A stretch of DNA of 64,000 nucleotides from Gracilaria domingensis (GCA_022539475.1 VCMS01000141.1:62001-126000); one strand, 5' to 3'. Positions 51,190-61,192 are shown, counted from the stretch's first letter. Translations and numbers: made by a program. The notes: generated from the sequence alone by a model not told the origin.

Positions 51190-53373
51190 TCAGCTATGGG
51201 TTCCAGAGTGTGGAGTTTGTCGAATACCGGGTTGATCTTCTACACCGAAGTTCGTAACTTTGAAATAGTTACAGCTATGCAGAGGGACCCAGGAATGCTC
51301 GATACTGCATACTGTTCGCAGGTATATCTTTGTCGTCCACACCAACTCATTGTATACAACGAGAGTCGGAATCCCCTTTTGCTTAAAAGTCCTGAACGAT
51401 GAACTGGGATGTATATCCGCCCCATGCTCAAGAGAACCGATTCCCTTCGCATTTCCAATCGGGACATATTTGCCATCCTCATTTCGTCTTCTCGCAACAT
51501 GTCGAAAATAGCCAGCTACCAAACACCTCCTCACAAGATCCTCTGAACTGGAATCTTCTAGTTCTTCTAAGACACCTTTCGGGAACGGATGTGTTAGACC
51601 CCATGAAACCATATCTGCCTGTTGCATGACCACTGAAAGCTGATTCCTGATATTCTCAGCAGATGCCAGAGTACGGTAATTGAGAAAGTGATCTTTGCAG
51701 AACTCCTGCTTTCTTGTGGGAGCGCGTTGCAAGTATGCATGAAGCGCATTCACAAGCGTCAAATGGTCTCCAAAAGAACTCACAAAACGCCGATGCGCTG
51801 CTTTTGCTTGGTCAATTTTGTTCGGTGGTCTAAAGAGAATGGATCCTTCCACACTGAGGATGGCTGCTGTCGAAAGCATCGAATCAACGCATCCTAACCT
51901 CAGTGATTCCAACAAACTTCTCGCGAGCATTGGAGTGGCTGGAATCCGTGCCATCAGCTCTCCTGTTTCTGTAAGTTTCATGTTCTTGTCAAGCGCACCA
52001 AGAGAATAAAGAGTTTCTAAGGCCCGTTCACGCGCGTGTCGAGGGACTTTATCCAATAATGGGAAACGCAGATGGTTTTGCTCTGGCCTCTTACGTCCAA
52101 AATGCGTGAGAGCAATGATCTGAAGCTGTGTCGCAGTGGCATCAACGCGAAGAATTTCTGGTTTGGGATACTTTTCAAGCTTGTTGTAATGGTCTTGTGT
52201 GTACAAACGAAACAGATATCCTGGGCCTGTGCGTCCTGCTCTCCCTTTGCGCTGCTCCGCTTGCGCCTGGCTAATAGGTTGCACGCGTAGCACCTCTGTG
52301 TACAAACCGTTGTGTGGGATAAGTGTTCTTACTTTCGCAACGCCACTATCAACGACGTAGCTGACGCCAGGAATAGTAATACTTGTCTCTGCTATGTTTG
52401 TCGCAAAAATGATCTTTCGATGGGTTGCACGCATTTGCTCAGGCAAGGCTGCGATCGCCCGTATCTGTTCAGATGGTGGTTGAGCTGCGAATAAAGGAAG
52501 AATAATGACCGACCTCCTTTGGTCCTTACTGAGCCGGTGGCGTAACTTCGCTTTAAGGAGACCAATTGCAGACATAATGTCTTCCTGTCCAGGAAGGAAA
52601 ACAAGAATATGACCCGACGTTGAGTACCCAGTATGTACCTGAAGCGCAGCTTCAACGGCCCCGTCAACATAATCCGAAACAGGCTCTGTCGCAAACATCA
52701 TGTTGACCTTATAAATTCGACCAGAGATACCAAGCTGTTTAACATTTAAGCATGTCCCATTCCGGAAGAAGTGAGCGATCTTCTCCGCATCAGTCGTGGC
52801 CGACATAATTACAACTTTGAAGGCCAACTTGCTTCTCAAGAGCCCAGAAAGCCCAGCATGCGTTTTCTGGCTTTCCGTTGGAGATATGGGAGGTGCCAGC
52901 GTTTCCTTGATAACGCCTAAGACAATGTCGGTGTTAACGGAACGCTCATGAACTTCGTCGATAATCACATGCGAATAACGCCTCTTCAACGCTGAGAACC
53001 CGTCGGTAAGCGTTTCACGTAGGAGAACTCCGTCGGTCACATAGCGTATTCTTGTCGCTGTTCGACTTGACTTATTTTCGAAGCGAACAGCATACCCGAC
53101 AGTGTCTCCCAGAAGTGATCTGCGCTCATCGGCCACACGAGTAGCGACTGTTATAGCGGCAACACGACGAGGTTGGGTTACAAGCACAGATGAACCGGGT
53201 GAGTTGTCGAGTATAATTTGAGGGAGTTGAGTAGTTTTGCCCGAACCGGTTTCCGACACCAGAATTAGGACATCGTTCGCAGCAAGAGCGGAGAGAATCT
53301 CTTGGGACTTCTGTAACACAGGAAGACTTAGATCTTTCTCGACAACATTCTCTATCGCTCGTTTTCTTTTCAT
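51190..53373 (-). CDS. DEAH-type RNA helicase (DHX33-like)
   Basis: A 727-residue superfamily-2 helicase. It has Walker A GSGKTT (residues 43-48), motif Ia TQPRRVAAI, motif Ib TDGVLLRE, motif II DEVH (139-142, where DEAH is usual), motif III SATTD, motif V FATNIAETSITIPGV and motif VI QRKGRAGRTGPG. The winged-helix, ratchet (HA2) and OB-fold regions follow, with TELGELMA-type TETGELMARIPATPMLAR and HPSSSF near the end. The order and length fit the compact DHX33 or DHX40 group, which lack long N-terminal extensions; roles there include ribosome biogenesis and splicing. ATG at complement 53371-53373. Sits 558 bp downstream of the MLH3-like gene, on the same strand. Confidence 0.88.
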   Translation of the reverse strand: MKRKRAIENVVEKDLSLPVLQKSQEILSALAANDVLILVSETGSGKTTQLPQIILDNSPGSSVLVTQPRRVAAITVATRVADERRSLLGDTVGYAVRFENKSSRTATRIRYVTDGVLLRETLTDGFSALKRRYSHVIIDEVHERSVNTDIVLGVIKETLAPPISPTESQKTHAGLSGLLRSKLAFKVVIMSATTDAEKIAHFFRNGTCLNVKQLGISGRIYKVNMMFATEPVSDYVDGAVEAALQVHTGYSTSGHILVFLPGQEDIMSAIGLLKAKLRHRLSKDQRRSVIILPLFAAQPPSEQIRAIAALPEQMRATHRKIIFATNIAETSITIPGVSYVVDSGVAKVRTLIPHNGLYTEVLRVQPISQAQAEQRKGRAGRTGPGYLFRLYTQDHYNKLEKYPKPEILRVDATATQLQIIALTHFGRKRPEQNHLRFPLLDKVPRHARERALETLYSLGALDKNMKLTETGELMARIPATPMLARSLLESLRLGCVDSMLSTAAILSVEGSILFRPPNKIDQAKAAHRRFVSSFGDHLTLVNALHAYLQRAPTRKQEFCKDHFLNYRTLASAENIRNQLSVVMQQADMVSWGLTHPFPKGVLEELEDSSSEDLVRRCLVAGYFRHVARRRNEDGKYVPIGNAKGIGSLEHGADIHPSSSFRTFKQKGIPTLVVYNELVWTTKIYLRTVCSIEHSWVPLHSCNYFKVTNFGVEDQPGIRQTPHSGTHS

Positions 53374-53931
53374 TCTGAAGGATGAGATGCTTTATTTCGG
53401 GAATGAAGAAGTGCTGACGGCGCGGCAGCGTTTTGCACCAAGAACTCGGAGTAATACTACGATGGTATGTATCATAGCATGTCCTATTAGCCGAAGGCAA
53501 ATTTGGCGTAAAGGCAAATTTGCCTTCTGACTTCAGAAAGAAACGTTCCACGGCGTGCAGTCATGCGAGTCCATGGTTTCCTCTGAACAGACTGCATCGT
53601 GTACCTTTGGTACTTTCGAACCCCGTGACGCATCGTATCTGCTGCTCTAGAATCTGTAGTTTTCGATATGACAGGGCAAGTGTCGTTAATACGATAGCAG
53701 AGGGCTACAGTAACTTTTGCGGGCCAAGAGCTTCCAGTGCTTTTATTTCATCCTTTGCTTATCAACCAAGAAATGCCATCATCTGAGAGCTGCTTCCTTC
53801 CATTTAAGCTTGTGAAAGAAAGAAGACCATCGCCTCCGTCTCTAAGCTGTTGTTTCTATCTATCTCTTCTTGTAAAAGCATCAGGAAATGACATATCGCA
53901 AGGATACAAAGCTGGAAGATGTCCACCCTTG
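53374..53931. other. Intergenic region between helicase and MLH3-like genes
   Basis: 558 bp with no recognised gene. It could hide a short 3' exon of the MLH3-like gene: a TTTCACAAG acceptor-like sequence lies near 53802-53810 on the minus strand. A tandem AAATTTGCC/GGCAAATTTGCCTTC repeat occurs at about 53496-53527. Confidence 0.4.
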
Positions 53932-55710
53932 TCACCCAAAGATTGCAAGTGGAACAATGGACGGCCGTCCATGTGCACAACAGAACGGATTGTCACACTT
54001 GGCCAAGGCGCGTATGACATTCTCGCTTTGCTCATGAGACAAGCGATCTCCGAACCTCACTGCCTTGTGACAAGCCGCACTAGCGACTGTCCGGCGAACA
54101 AATTGAGGAATGGCCCCTGCTACAACTCCGTGATCATTATCGCGAACTTCGTCTAAAAGTTCCAAAAGATGGTTCTTAGTCATCACCACATCGCAAACGC
54201 TTGGAATACCTGTCATCAGAACCTCGTCTTCCGTAATCTCCAAATGCCAACCCCATCTACGAAGTATCTCCGAATGCAAGGATGCTATTTCTCTTCGGTA
54301 TCTTGACAAGGCAATCCTCTCTAGACATTCCACTGCTTCGATTCCGCGTTCGGCTTTGCGTAGAAGTCTTTCGAACAAATCTCGTTCTGAAGCGGCATGT
54401 TGATCAACTACATATAAGCCTCGTTCGTCAGATACCACTATAAACTTGTAGTCTACCTGACCCACAATTCGAACTTGTTTCAGCCTTTCCTTATCTATGC
54501 ACACGATTTTACGTTCCCAATATCCTCCCCGAATTCCTATGGACCCACTATTGTCATAAGTGGGGTTGTACCATTCTCCGACGTGCCTTCGAAGAGTGCA
54601 TTCTGAAACTTGCCTGACTGAACATTTTCTTCCCACCCGAATCCGTTGCGGCGGAATTAAAGTTGATTCCTTTCGTCTCTGTACTTCTGCCTCCGCAAAT
54701 CTCGGCCTCTTCGGAACGAGAGCCCCTCTGCTTTCAACTGGGTTGTTCCCGTTGCTCCACTGCACCTTCCTTTTCTTTGTTCCCATCAGCATAAAAGTTA
54801 ATGCTAAGAGCAGCTCATTCTGTACATCTCGTCGTAGCGCGACAGCCTCGACATGTTTTGAATATTTCCGCCTCCCTCGATCGTTTGTCGTACAGTGGAT
54901 CACAAACGCCGCGTGGCGTCCAATTTTGTACTGGCTGAGGTTCGATGCGCATTGCAATTGAGAAGCTTTGCAATTCAAGAATCTCTTCCATGAACTCTTA
55001 ACGATGTTGGACAACCACTCCGCCTCAAAATCCCCGTCCACAGCTGCATATTGAACTCTAGAATTCGAGAACCCTGAACGAGACACGAACCCGGTAACAA
55101 GACAGTCCTTCAACTGTATCCGTACTGGCGTAAACGAGAGCTCACATGTCCCTAGTACCGCTTGAATTCCATGAACACTGAGTCCATCGCCCATCCATGA
55201 CAATATCTCCGTGTCTTCTTCAGCCTTTACTTTGCATCGGATGCGTGAGTTTGCGAAAATAACGGGTATGATCATATTTCGAGTGGCGTTAATGATCTCG
55301 AGATAATCGCGCGCCTGTTGTAAACGACGACGAACCGGGACTGCAAAAAACATCTCCCAAACTTGAAGCTCGCAACCTTGATGGATAGTTTTCGGGGCTG
55401 GTTTATCCAACAATTTTGCCCCACGCATGTGAACAGTCTGGCTTTCGGAACGGTACTCAATAGAACATTGTGCTGATAGAGTTTCCAAAAGAGCTAATGG
55501 GGGAACGCACGGAGCCTTCTTGGAACTGAAGATAAAGCGTAGAGCCCTGGGAAATAGTGCTATGTCGAGGTCATCGGAGCCTGCTCGAATAAAAGACTCA
55601 AGGGTTTGCCTGACAACAAGTTCATAGTTGGTCAGGAGAAGGGTATGTATGAGCAAATGAGAAGATTCCAAGGGAAGAGGTTTAATCAGAGAGCCTTGAG
55701 TTCCTGCCAT
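53932..55710 (-). CDS. MLH3: MLH3-like MutL homologue with degenerate ATPase
   Basis: 592 residues. The C-terminal half is a clear MutL endonuclease/dimerisation domain of MLH3 type: QVDYKFIVV, the metal-binding motif DQHAASERDLFE (DQHA-x2-E-x4-E), ASAACHKAVRFGD and FCCAHGRPSIVPL. MLH3 pairs with MLH1 in meiotic crossover resolution and mismatch repair. The N-terminal half keeps the MutL shape (LP..., VVRQTLESFIRAGSDDLDIAL in place of VVKELVENSIDAGA, and MFFAVPVRRRLQQA for the LFxxxPVRRK strand). However, it lacks the catalytic Glu and Asn of the ENS motif, the DxGxG motif and GFRGEAL. The protein also ends right after the CAHGRP region (LAIFG), shorter than animals and plants. Start: ATG at complement 55708-55710. 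Confidence 0.82.
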   Translation of the reverse strand: MAGTQGSLIKPLPLESSHLLIHTLLLTNYELVVRQTLESFIRAGSDDLDIALFPRALRFIFSSKKAPCVPPLALLETLSAQCSIEYRSESQTVHMRGAKLLDKPAPKTIHQGCELQVWEMFFAVPVRRRLQQARDYLEIINATRNMIIPVIFANSRIRCKVKAEEDTEILSWMGDGLSVHGIQAVLGTCELSFTPVRIQLKDCLVTGFVSRSGFSNSRVQYAAVDGDFEAEWLSNIVKSSWKRFLNCKASQLQCASNLSQYKIGRHAAFVIHCTTNDRGRRKYSKHVEAVALRRDVQNELLLALTFMLMGTKKRKVQWSNGNNPVESRGALVPKRPRFAEAEVQRRKESTLIPPQRIRVGRKCSVRQVSECTLRRHVGEWYNPTYDNSGSIGIRGGYWERKIVCIDKERLKQVRIVGQVDYKFIVVSDERGLYVVDQHAASERDLFERLLRKAERGIEAVECLERIALSRYRREIASLHSEILRRWGWHLEITEDEVLMTGIPSVCDVVMTKNHLLELLDEVRDNDHGVVAGAIPQFVRRTVASAACHKAVRFGDRLSHEQSENVIRALAKCDNPFCCAHGRPSIVPLAIFG

Positions 55711-56391
55711 AGGAGGCAATAACACGACAGAGGTGCGTGTTTTCGAAGTTTCGACTGCAGACTTTTTCACCCCGTTAGAGTACCCTTGTATCCACAAGAG
55801 GGGCTATTTCTCACCCCCACCTTCACAGAAAGATGTTTCGCGCGCAAGTCTTGAACAAATTCATGGGAAGATTATTCCTAACACTGAGATTCTAGCCAAA
55901 TATATCTGAGCCTCCGATGTCGTAGATGAGCAAGACGGGATTCGCGAAGAAGAAGCCAGCGCTAGCTAGGCGACGCTCAGTATTGGACGAGTACCAAAGG
56001 TAGATGATACTTTACGAGGAGGCTTCAAGCCGACGAAGTTCAATGTCCGAGAAAAAATATGGCCCAAAGACGATGCGAAACGGCAAAAATGAGTGAATGA
56101 ACGCGGCGCAGCAATTCATAATCTTCAATTCCACTTTGTTTTCTTCGCCAAAATCGGAACCCGCTATAACGGGTCTAAACTTTAGACTCTAAAGGAGTTT
56201 AGGAGGGCTACAACCTATTACGTTGTAGTTCTTTTCCATGTGTAAATCCGTCTTAACAGGAACCGGGTTTCTTGTCTGTGTTAAGCACCACCCGTACCTT
56301 CGCACTGTATCTTCGTAGATCCTCCACAGTACATCGGTACTGTGCTGACAGATCGCGCTGGTACCATTTTCGAAGCCCGGCTAGATTCAAC
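55711..56391. promoter_or_regulatory. Divergent region between MLH3-like and SDHAF4
   Basis: 681 bp. A hairpin-like run near 56165-56240 has repeated TAAACTTTAGACTCTAAAGGAGTTTA-like symmetry (first 20 bases TAAACTTTAGACTCTAAAGG). The SDHAF4 frame is open from 56272 without an earlier ATG. Confidence 0.4.
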
Positions 56392-56739
56392 ATGGTGTTC
56401 GTCTATATTCCAAGGATTCTGTCACAAACCGCTGGTCACAGAGCTCCTCTCTCGTTTCGAGCATCTACTTCTCCCTTTCGAGCTGGAATTTTCCTACAGC
56501 GCGGAGCTGCATTAACGGGACCTAGTAAATCAGAACGAGACTGGAGAGAAAAAGAGAAGGGCGATAAGCCTGTTCATCAGAAAGAAGTCGACCCTCAATC
56601 GCCGAAGGCTGAAGAACCGGAGATGGTAGATATGTGGAATAAGGATGCGCCACAAGGGCCTGAATGGGGGGGGCCTCGTGGATACGAGCCGACGCGGTAT
56701 GGAGATTGGTCAAAAAATGGTCGTGTGAGCGACTTCTGA
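56392..56739 (+). CDS. SDHAF4: Succinate dehydrogenase assembly factor 4 (DUF1674)
   Basis: A 115-residue mitochondrial matrix protein that binds flavinated SdhA and promotes complex II assembly. The C-terminal block GPEWGGPRGYEPTRYGDWSK ending in GRVSDF is the DUF1674 signature (GxEPTRYGDWxxxGRxxDF), which clinches the call. The N-terminus (MVFVYIPRILSQTAGHRAP) is rich in Arg and Ser without acids, as in a mitochondrial targeting peptide. The middle is charged and Pro-rich. ATG at 56392 is the first in frame. The gene ends 58 bp before the CCT1 stop, so the two are tightly convergent and their 3' UTRs likely overlap. Confidence 0.92.
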   Translation: MVFVYIPRILSQTAGHRAPLSFRASTSPFRAGIFLQRGAALTGPSKSERDWREKEKGDKPVHQKEVDPQSPKAEEPEMVDMWNKDAPQGPEWGGPRGYEPTRYGDWSKNGRVSDF

Positions 56740-56797
56740 CTTTCGATACATACACACAATATGGTCTGTTTCAAAGCTTTACTCCTCTGATCTATCG

Positions 56798-58432
56798 TTA
56801 GTATGGTACAGATCCGTCATCTTCTTTCTTATCAATTTTGACCAAATCGTCAATGCGAATGATCGTAAGAGCAGCCTCCGTAGCAAACTGGATGATCTTC
56901 TTCTTGCTAACAGCCGGTTCTACCACCCCTTCTGAAAGGTTGTCACGAAGGGATCCAGCGTCTAGATCTAGTCCGAACGAAGACAGCTTGGCTTTAGAGT
57001 CTTCGTTTTGTGCCGCATGATGTACTGCTTTAAGTTTTGCCACCAGATCTGTCGAATCATGCGCCGCGTTCATTGCCAGAGTCTTCGGGATCACCAGAAG
57101 AGCTTCTGCAAATTCGGCAATAGCCAGCTGCTCTCGGGAACCAATCATTGTAGCAAAGTTTTCGAGGTGGATCGAAAGAGCAGCTTCGACTGCGCCTCCA
57201 CCTGCCACCACGGAATTAGATTCTAAGGTCCGCTTTACGACACAGACAGCATCATGGAATGATCGAGACATCTCGTCGCACATATACTCATTAGGACCAC
57301 GCAGTAAAACGGAACAAGCTGCAGTTGATTTGCAGTTCTTCATGATCAGAATATTGTCATCTCGAATTCGTTCTTCGTATACTTCATCAGCGTAGCCAAG
57401 CAGTGAGTGGTCAAAGGATTCTTCACCACCAAGATCGGCCATGGCTACTTGAACTGTTGCACCAGTGGCTTTAGCAATGCGATCCAAATCTCGCTCGGAC
57501 ACGCGACGAACAGCAATCGCACCAGCCTCAACAAAATACTTCAGAGCAGCGTCATCAATTCCTTTCGTTGTGAGGACAACGTTTGCACCAGTCCTCAGCA
57601 CAGAGGTGATCCGGTCCCGTGTAATATCAAGTTCTTTCTCCTGTGCTTTGTTTAACTCTTCTGGATTCTCGATTAACACAGATACACCCATTTTCATCTT
57701 TGCCCGGCGCAAGTCAACATCCAAACAGGCGATCTTAGCCGGAGCAACTCTTCTGGGCATAAGCTGACTGGATCTCGTCATGTTCAACGCATATCCTGGA
57801 AGTAGTTCGCTCTCCTTTGCGCTCTTTCCCTGCGCTTTCAGAACATGTATGGCTTCGATGGGGTACTTGTACTTGCCGCTTGATGTGGAAGTTTTCACTG
57901 CCATGACGGCGTCCACAGCCATGGAAGCGAATTTCAAACTCTCGGCACTTCCCAATATCTTGCTAGACAGACTTGTATTTGCAGCGTTGATGAGCGTCTC
58001 GCGCGCGAGTTTATCGACAGGCTTGGCGAGTTTATCTCGTAGATATTTGCAACCTTCTCGCATAGCAAGGCGATACCCGGTAATAATGTTGGTAGGATGA
58101 ATTCTAGACCGAACAAGTTCATTCGCTCGGCGGAGCAACTCAGCGGCAAGAATGACGACAGAGGTTGTTCCATCACCGACTTCCTCATCCTGCTGCGCAG
58201 CTAATTCTGTCAAAACCTTTGCGGCAGGATGTTCAACTTCTAGTAACCTTAGGATTGTGGCGCCATCATTTGTGACAGTAACATCTCCTACTTCGTCCAC
58301 CAACATTTTGTCTAGGCCGACAGGACCCAACGAGCTCTTCACAATATTCGCAACAGCCACGCACGCAGTGACATTGCCAGTTCGAACATCCTGGCCTGAC
58401 TCTCGCTGACCTTTTATGACCAAGCTAGACAT
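56798..58432 (-). CDS. CCT1: CCT1/TCP-1 alpha chaperonin subunit
   Basis: A 544-residue subunit of the cytosolic TRiC/CCT chaperonin that folds actin and tubulin. It has ANIVKSSLGPVGLDKMLVD, the nucleotide motifs NDGATIL and GDGTTSVV, the hinge region LNMTRSSQLMPRRV, and the C-terminal GGGAVEAALS and HDSTDLVAKLKAVH. The combination ANIVKSSLGPVGLDKML with LLEVEHPAAKVL is characteristic of the alpha subunit rather than delta or other paralogues. Length is as expected (about 545-556). The ATG at complement 58430-58432 begins MSSLVIKGQRESG, which fits the family; the longer frame upstream has no ATG. Probably constitutively expressed. Confidence 0.96.
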   Translation of the reverse strand: MSSLVIKGQRESGQDVRTGNVTACVAVANIVKSSLGPVGLDKMLVDEVGDVTVTNDGATILRLLEVEHPAAKVLTELAAQQDEEVGDGTTSVVILAAELLRRANELVRSRIHPTNIITGYRLAMREGCKYLRDKLAKPVDKLARETLINAANTSLSSKILGSAESLKFASMAVDAVMAVKTSTSSGKYKYPIEAIHVLKAQGKSAKESELLPGYALNMTRSSQLMPRRVAPAKIACLDVDLRRAKMKMGVSVLIENPEELNKAQEKELDITRDRITSVLRTGANVVLTTKGIDDAALKYFVEAGAIAVRRVSERDLDRIAKATGATVQVAMADLGGEESFDHSLLGYADEVYEERIRDDNILIMKNCKSTAACSVLLRGPNEYMCDEMSRSFHDAVCVVKRTLESNSVVAGGGAVEAALSIHLENFATMIGSREQLAIAEFAEALLVIPKTLAMNAAHDSTDLVAKLKAVHHAAQNEDSKAKLSSFGLDLDAGSLRDNLSEGVVEPAVSKKKIIQFATEAALTIIRIDDLVKIDKKEDDGSVPY

Positions 58433-59432
58433 GGCGAACTGGAAACCGATCCCTTCAGCGCGAAGAAGCCTCTTGGGTGTTGATGACACCGATCAGTCTC
58501 ACCGGATCCGTTAAGCGTTCTTGAAAACGTCGAAACAATTTCTGCACAAGAGAACTAAGGGTTCTCGATCAACCTTCCTCTTTGAAAGGCAACAAAATCA
58601 GCAGTACAATGATGATTAACGATCTTCCACAGCAAAAAGGTGAATTACCTGCTCGTATCGATTAACGAGAAGAGCACTGTTCCACTCAACGAGGCGATCT
58701 AAAGCGCTTCTTGCTCACTTCGCTCGCCGATTTCAAAACGACTGCTTGGCGGGGATTAACGTCGATACGCACCCGGGAGCCATTGGGGGTGGGATCAAAC
58801 TGCCCCTGCGCGCGCATTGGAATCCGCTGCACTATTTGATACCGTGAGAAAAAATAAAAAGTTTTTTTGATTTTCGAAACTGCCATTTTGTCATTTATGG
58901 TTCTGTCGCACACCACATCCGGGGGCCTAGGGAGAATCTAACATTACACACTGTGAGGCAAATGCCACAACGCCGGCGAATCCTCGCCCGCTACGGGGGT
59001 GATCCTCGTCAGCTAGTCCCGTAAGGATCCGCCCAATAGCGCTTCGACAAGTAAACTTTCCTTACAAACTAAGCACACTATTGGTCGGATCCTTCCGGAA
59101 ACAGACATCACCCGGGCTCCGCCAGCACGCCTATACGACGTGAGCTCATCACGTCAACGTAAGTCAGACATTGAAAGCGAAGAACAAACGAGCTCTGTAA
59201 AACGCTTTCAGCTCAAACGTTTTTAGCTCAATTTTTTTCAGCTCATAAGCGCATATCGTGAAACGGTAGCGGTTACTCACGCATCGTTAGATACTCAGAC
59301 CAGTTCTTCTTCTCGTCGTAAACAGACTGCACCTATAACTAACATATTAATGTACGATAAAAAAATGCAATGTGCTGACCTCACGCTGTCAAAACCTCCG
59401 CAAAATGAAGTTGACCGACACATCTTAAGTCT
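58433..59432. other. Intergenic region with fold-back repeat
   Basis: Contains the imperfect inverted repeat at 58992-59116 and a cluster of TCAGCTCA/TTAGCTCA words (about 59210-59245). A 76-codon minus-strand ORF (58686-58916) is basic and unrecognised. The left end of the decayed MULE is probably near here, but I could not identify its terminal inverted repeat. Confidence 0.5.
58992..59116. repeat. Imperfect inverted repeat (fold-back)
   Basis: CCGTAAGGATCCGCCCAATAG (first 20 bases CCGTAAGGATCCGCCCAATA, from 59020) pairs with CTATTGGTCGGATCCTTCCGG (from 59078; first 20 CTATTGGTCGGATCCTTCCG), and GGGGGTGAT with ATCACCC outside them. Loop of about 40 bp. Identity is lower than in the other palindromes, suggesting an older element. 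Confidence 0.7.
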
Positions 59433-60758
59433 TTGGCCATTAGTAGTATAGGATCAAACAAAGATGCTTATTTTGGAAAGAACGTTTTGACGCGATTTCT
59501 ACCTTCAAATGTGAGCAAAGATCAGGTCGTCACACAGATTAACGACTCTCTGCGTCTTGTACAAGCCAACTTAAATCTCAATATTGACCAAAGCCCTGTG
59601 TCTGGACGTATATATTTGATGGTTTTGTGGAAGCATTTAATACTGGTTGTAGTAAACAAAAGTGACGACAAAGAAAGATTGCCTGCATCGTTTATTACCT
59701 CCTACGAAGAAAGTAAGTGATTTTATAACACGCTATTGACTGTAGGTGTGCACGAACTAGAACCAACATGTTATACGGTACTTGTTTCCGCAGAGTTTTG
59801 TGTAATTATTGGCACTCTTTCTGATCCCTTAGAAAAGAAAGGCAAGAAGACATTTATTGACGGGTATCTCTCCCAGTTGCGCTCTTAACTGGCGCAGAGG
59901 ACATTTTTCTCTCCGGAACCCATCAAGGCCATTTTAATTCTTCTGTGCATCAATGAAAATTATTGGAAATATATGGTGGCCTATTTAAAGCGGTAAAACT
60001 GCTGAATTCTGTATTACGGTGATACTCTGAAAACGGATCCTTCGGGTGGCAGGTGAAGATTTGTCATTGCTGTCATAGAGCTTGCATTGAATAGTAGATT
60101 CGAACGGAAGATTTCTACAGGAAACTACATGTTAGACATACTCAAGTACGAGAAGCAGCAAGATTTATATAGTTGTGGAGCATATGTGTTATCGTGCATG
60201 TCCTACTTTAGCCGCACAAGAGGACGCCTTCCAAAAGGGACATATGAAGGAAAATATAGTTCTGAACTGACAAAGCGTTATCGCTGGAGTGCTGCAGAGT
60301 GTCGCCTCAACATTGTCATCGCCGCCAGACATAGAGGGCTCCCAATTGCAGATGAATTTCTCATTAATGAAATACATCGCAGTAATCGCGAGGAACGCTC
60401 TGCTCGACGTCATCAACGTATCCTTTCCGAGACAATTCGTAGCTCGAAGGGAACAGCTCATGTCAGACGTAGGGAAGGAGGAGGAAAAATCTCAGCTACC
60501 GATAACTACGCTGATGTTCTAGGTGATGCCCTAATGGATTCAGATCATAATGTCGAAATCACCCGAAAGGTTGTTAAGGACAATACATCCTTCACAGCCA
60601 GAAAGGATATTCGGAGATCCTTAACCAGATCCTCATCAGCCCCGGTGAGACAAGGAGATGGAGTCAATGGCAGTGACAAGAAGTACACTAATCCTTTTGT
60701 AAGAAGGAGACGGAATCCACGAATGAGAAACAGCTATCTATGCGGAGTGAAACTTTAG
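59433..60758 (+). pseudogene. Degraded Ulp1-like cysteine peptidase of a MULE
   Basis: The central frame from about 60087 to a TAG at 60756 encodes LKYEKQQDLYSCGAYVLSCM, matching the C-terminal active-site block of Ulp1/SENP peptidases (Q-x-(N/D)-x-x-(D/S)CG-x-(F/Y)-V). Upstream, in different frames, come INENYWKYMVAYL (about 59950-59985), which resembles the HWxLxVID block with His changed to Tyr, and an earlier segment at 59433-59720 (SGRIYLMVLWKHL). A possible GTAAGT..CCGCAG intron (59713-59793) connects parts, but stops remain. The C-terminal about 120 residues are basic and Ser-rich. Ulp1-like genes are carried by some plant MULEs, and a MULE transposase follows 0.4 kb downstream on the same strand. 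Confidence 0.6.
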
Positions 60759-61192
60759 AGGATCTTCGCGGATATTTCTTTCAGTTGATGAAGGAAGGCT
60801 ATAGCTACAGTGTGCATCTACGTTGACCTATAGCTCGCGTTGGGAAGTACAGAGTTACTACCAGAGTTCGATGCCTAAAATATAAGGTGTATCCAAACGG
60901 ATCGGGATGTAGAGCAGGAATCGTCGCAAAGTTGTCCAGAGATTTACGGCCGTGGGATATCAAGGGGGAGAACTCTGACAACCACGAACGCGTGGCTACC
61001 ACGACTGCTACCGTTAATAAGAGAGTCGCGGCCATTCGGAGCTAGATTAAAAAGTGTTGTCCTTCTACACTTCAAATCCCCTATATCCATTACACCCCAA
61101 AACGAGGATCCTCAAAGGGCAGGACTCAGAGAGAAGATTCTGCTACCAGCGAGCAGAGACAGGGAGGCTCTGTGTTGAGCTCGGGTGGACAG
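60759..61192. other. Spacer between peptidase and transposase parts
   Basis: 434 bp. A frame open from about 61047 leads into the transposase ORF; the first ATG is at 61193. No other gene is seen. Confidence 0.45.

Noticed and set aside
53126-53551. 141-codon minus-strand ORF at the helicase 5' end
   Set aside because: Different frame over the helicase Walker A region, so a shadow of it.
58686-58916. 76-codon basic minus-strand ORF upstream of CCT1
   Set aside because: No family resemblance and located in the presumed CCT1 promoter; insufficient support for a gene.
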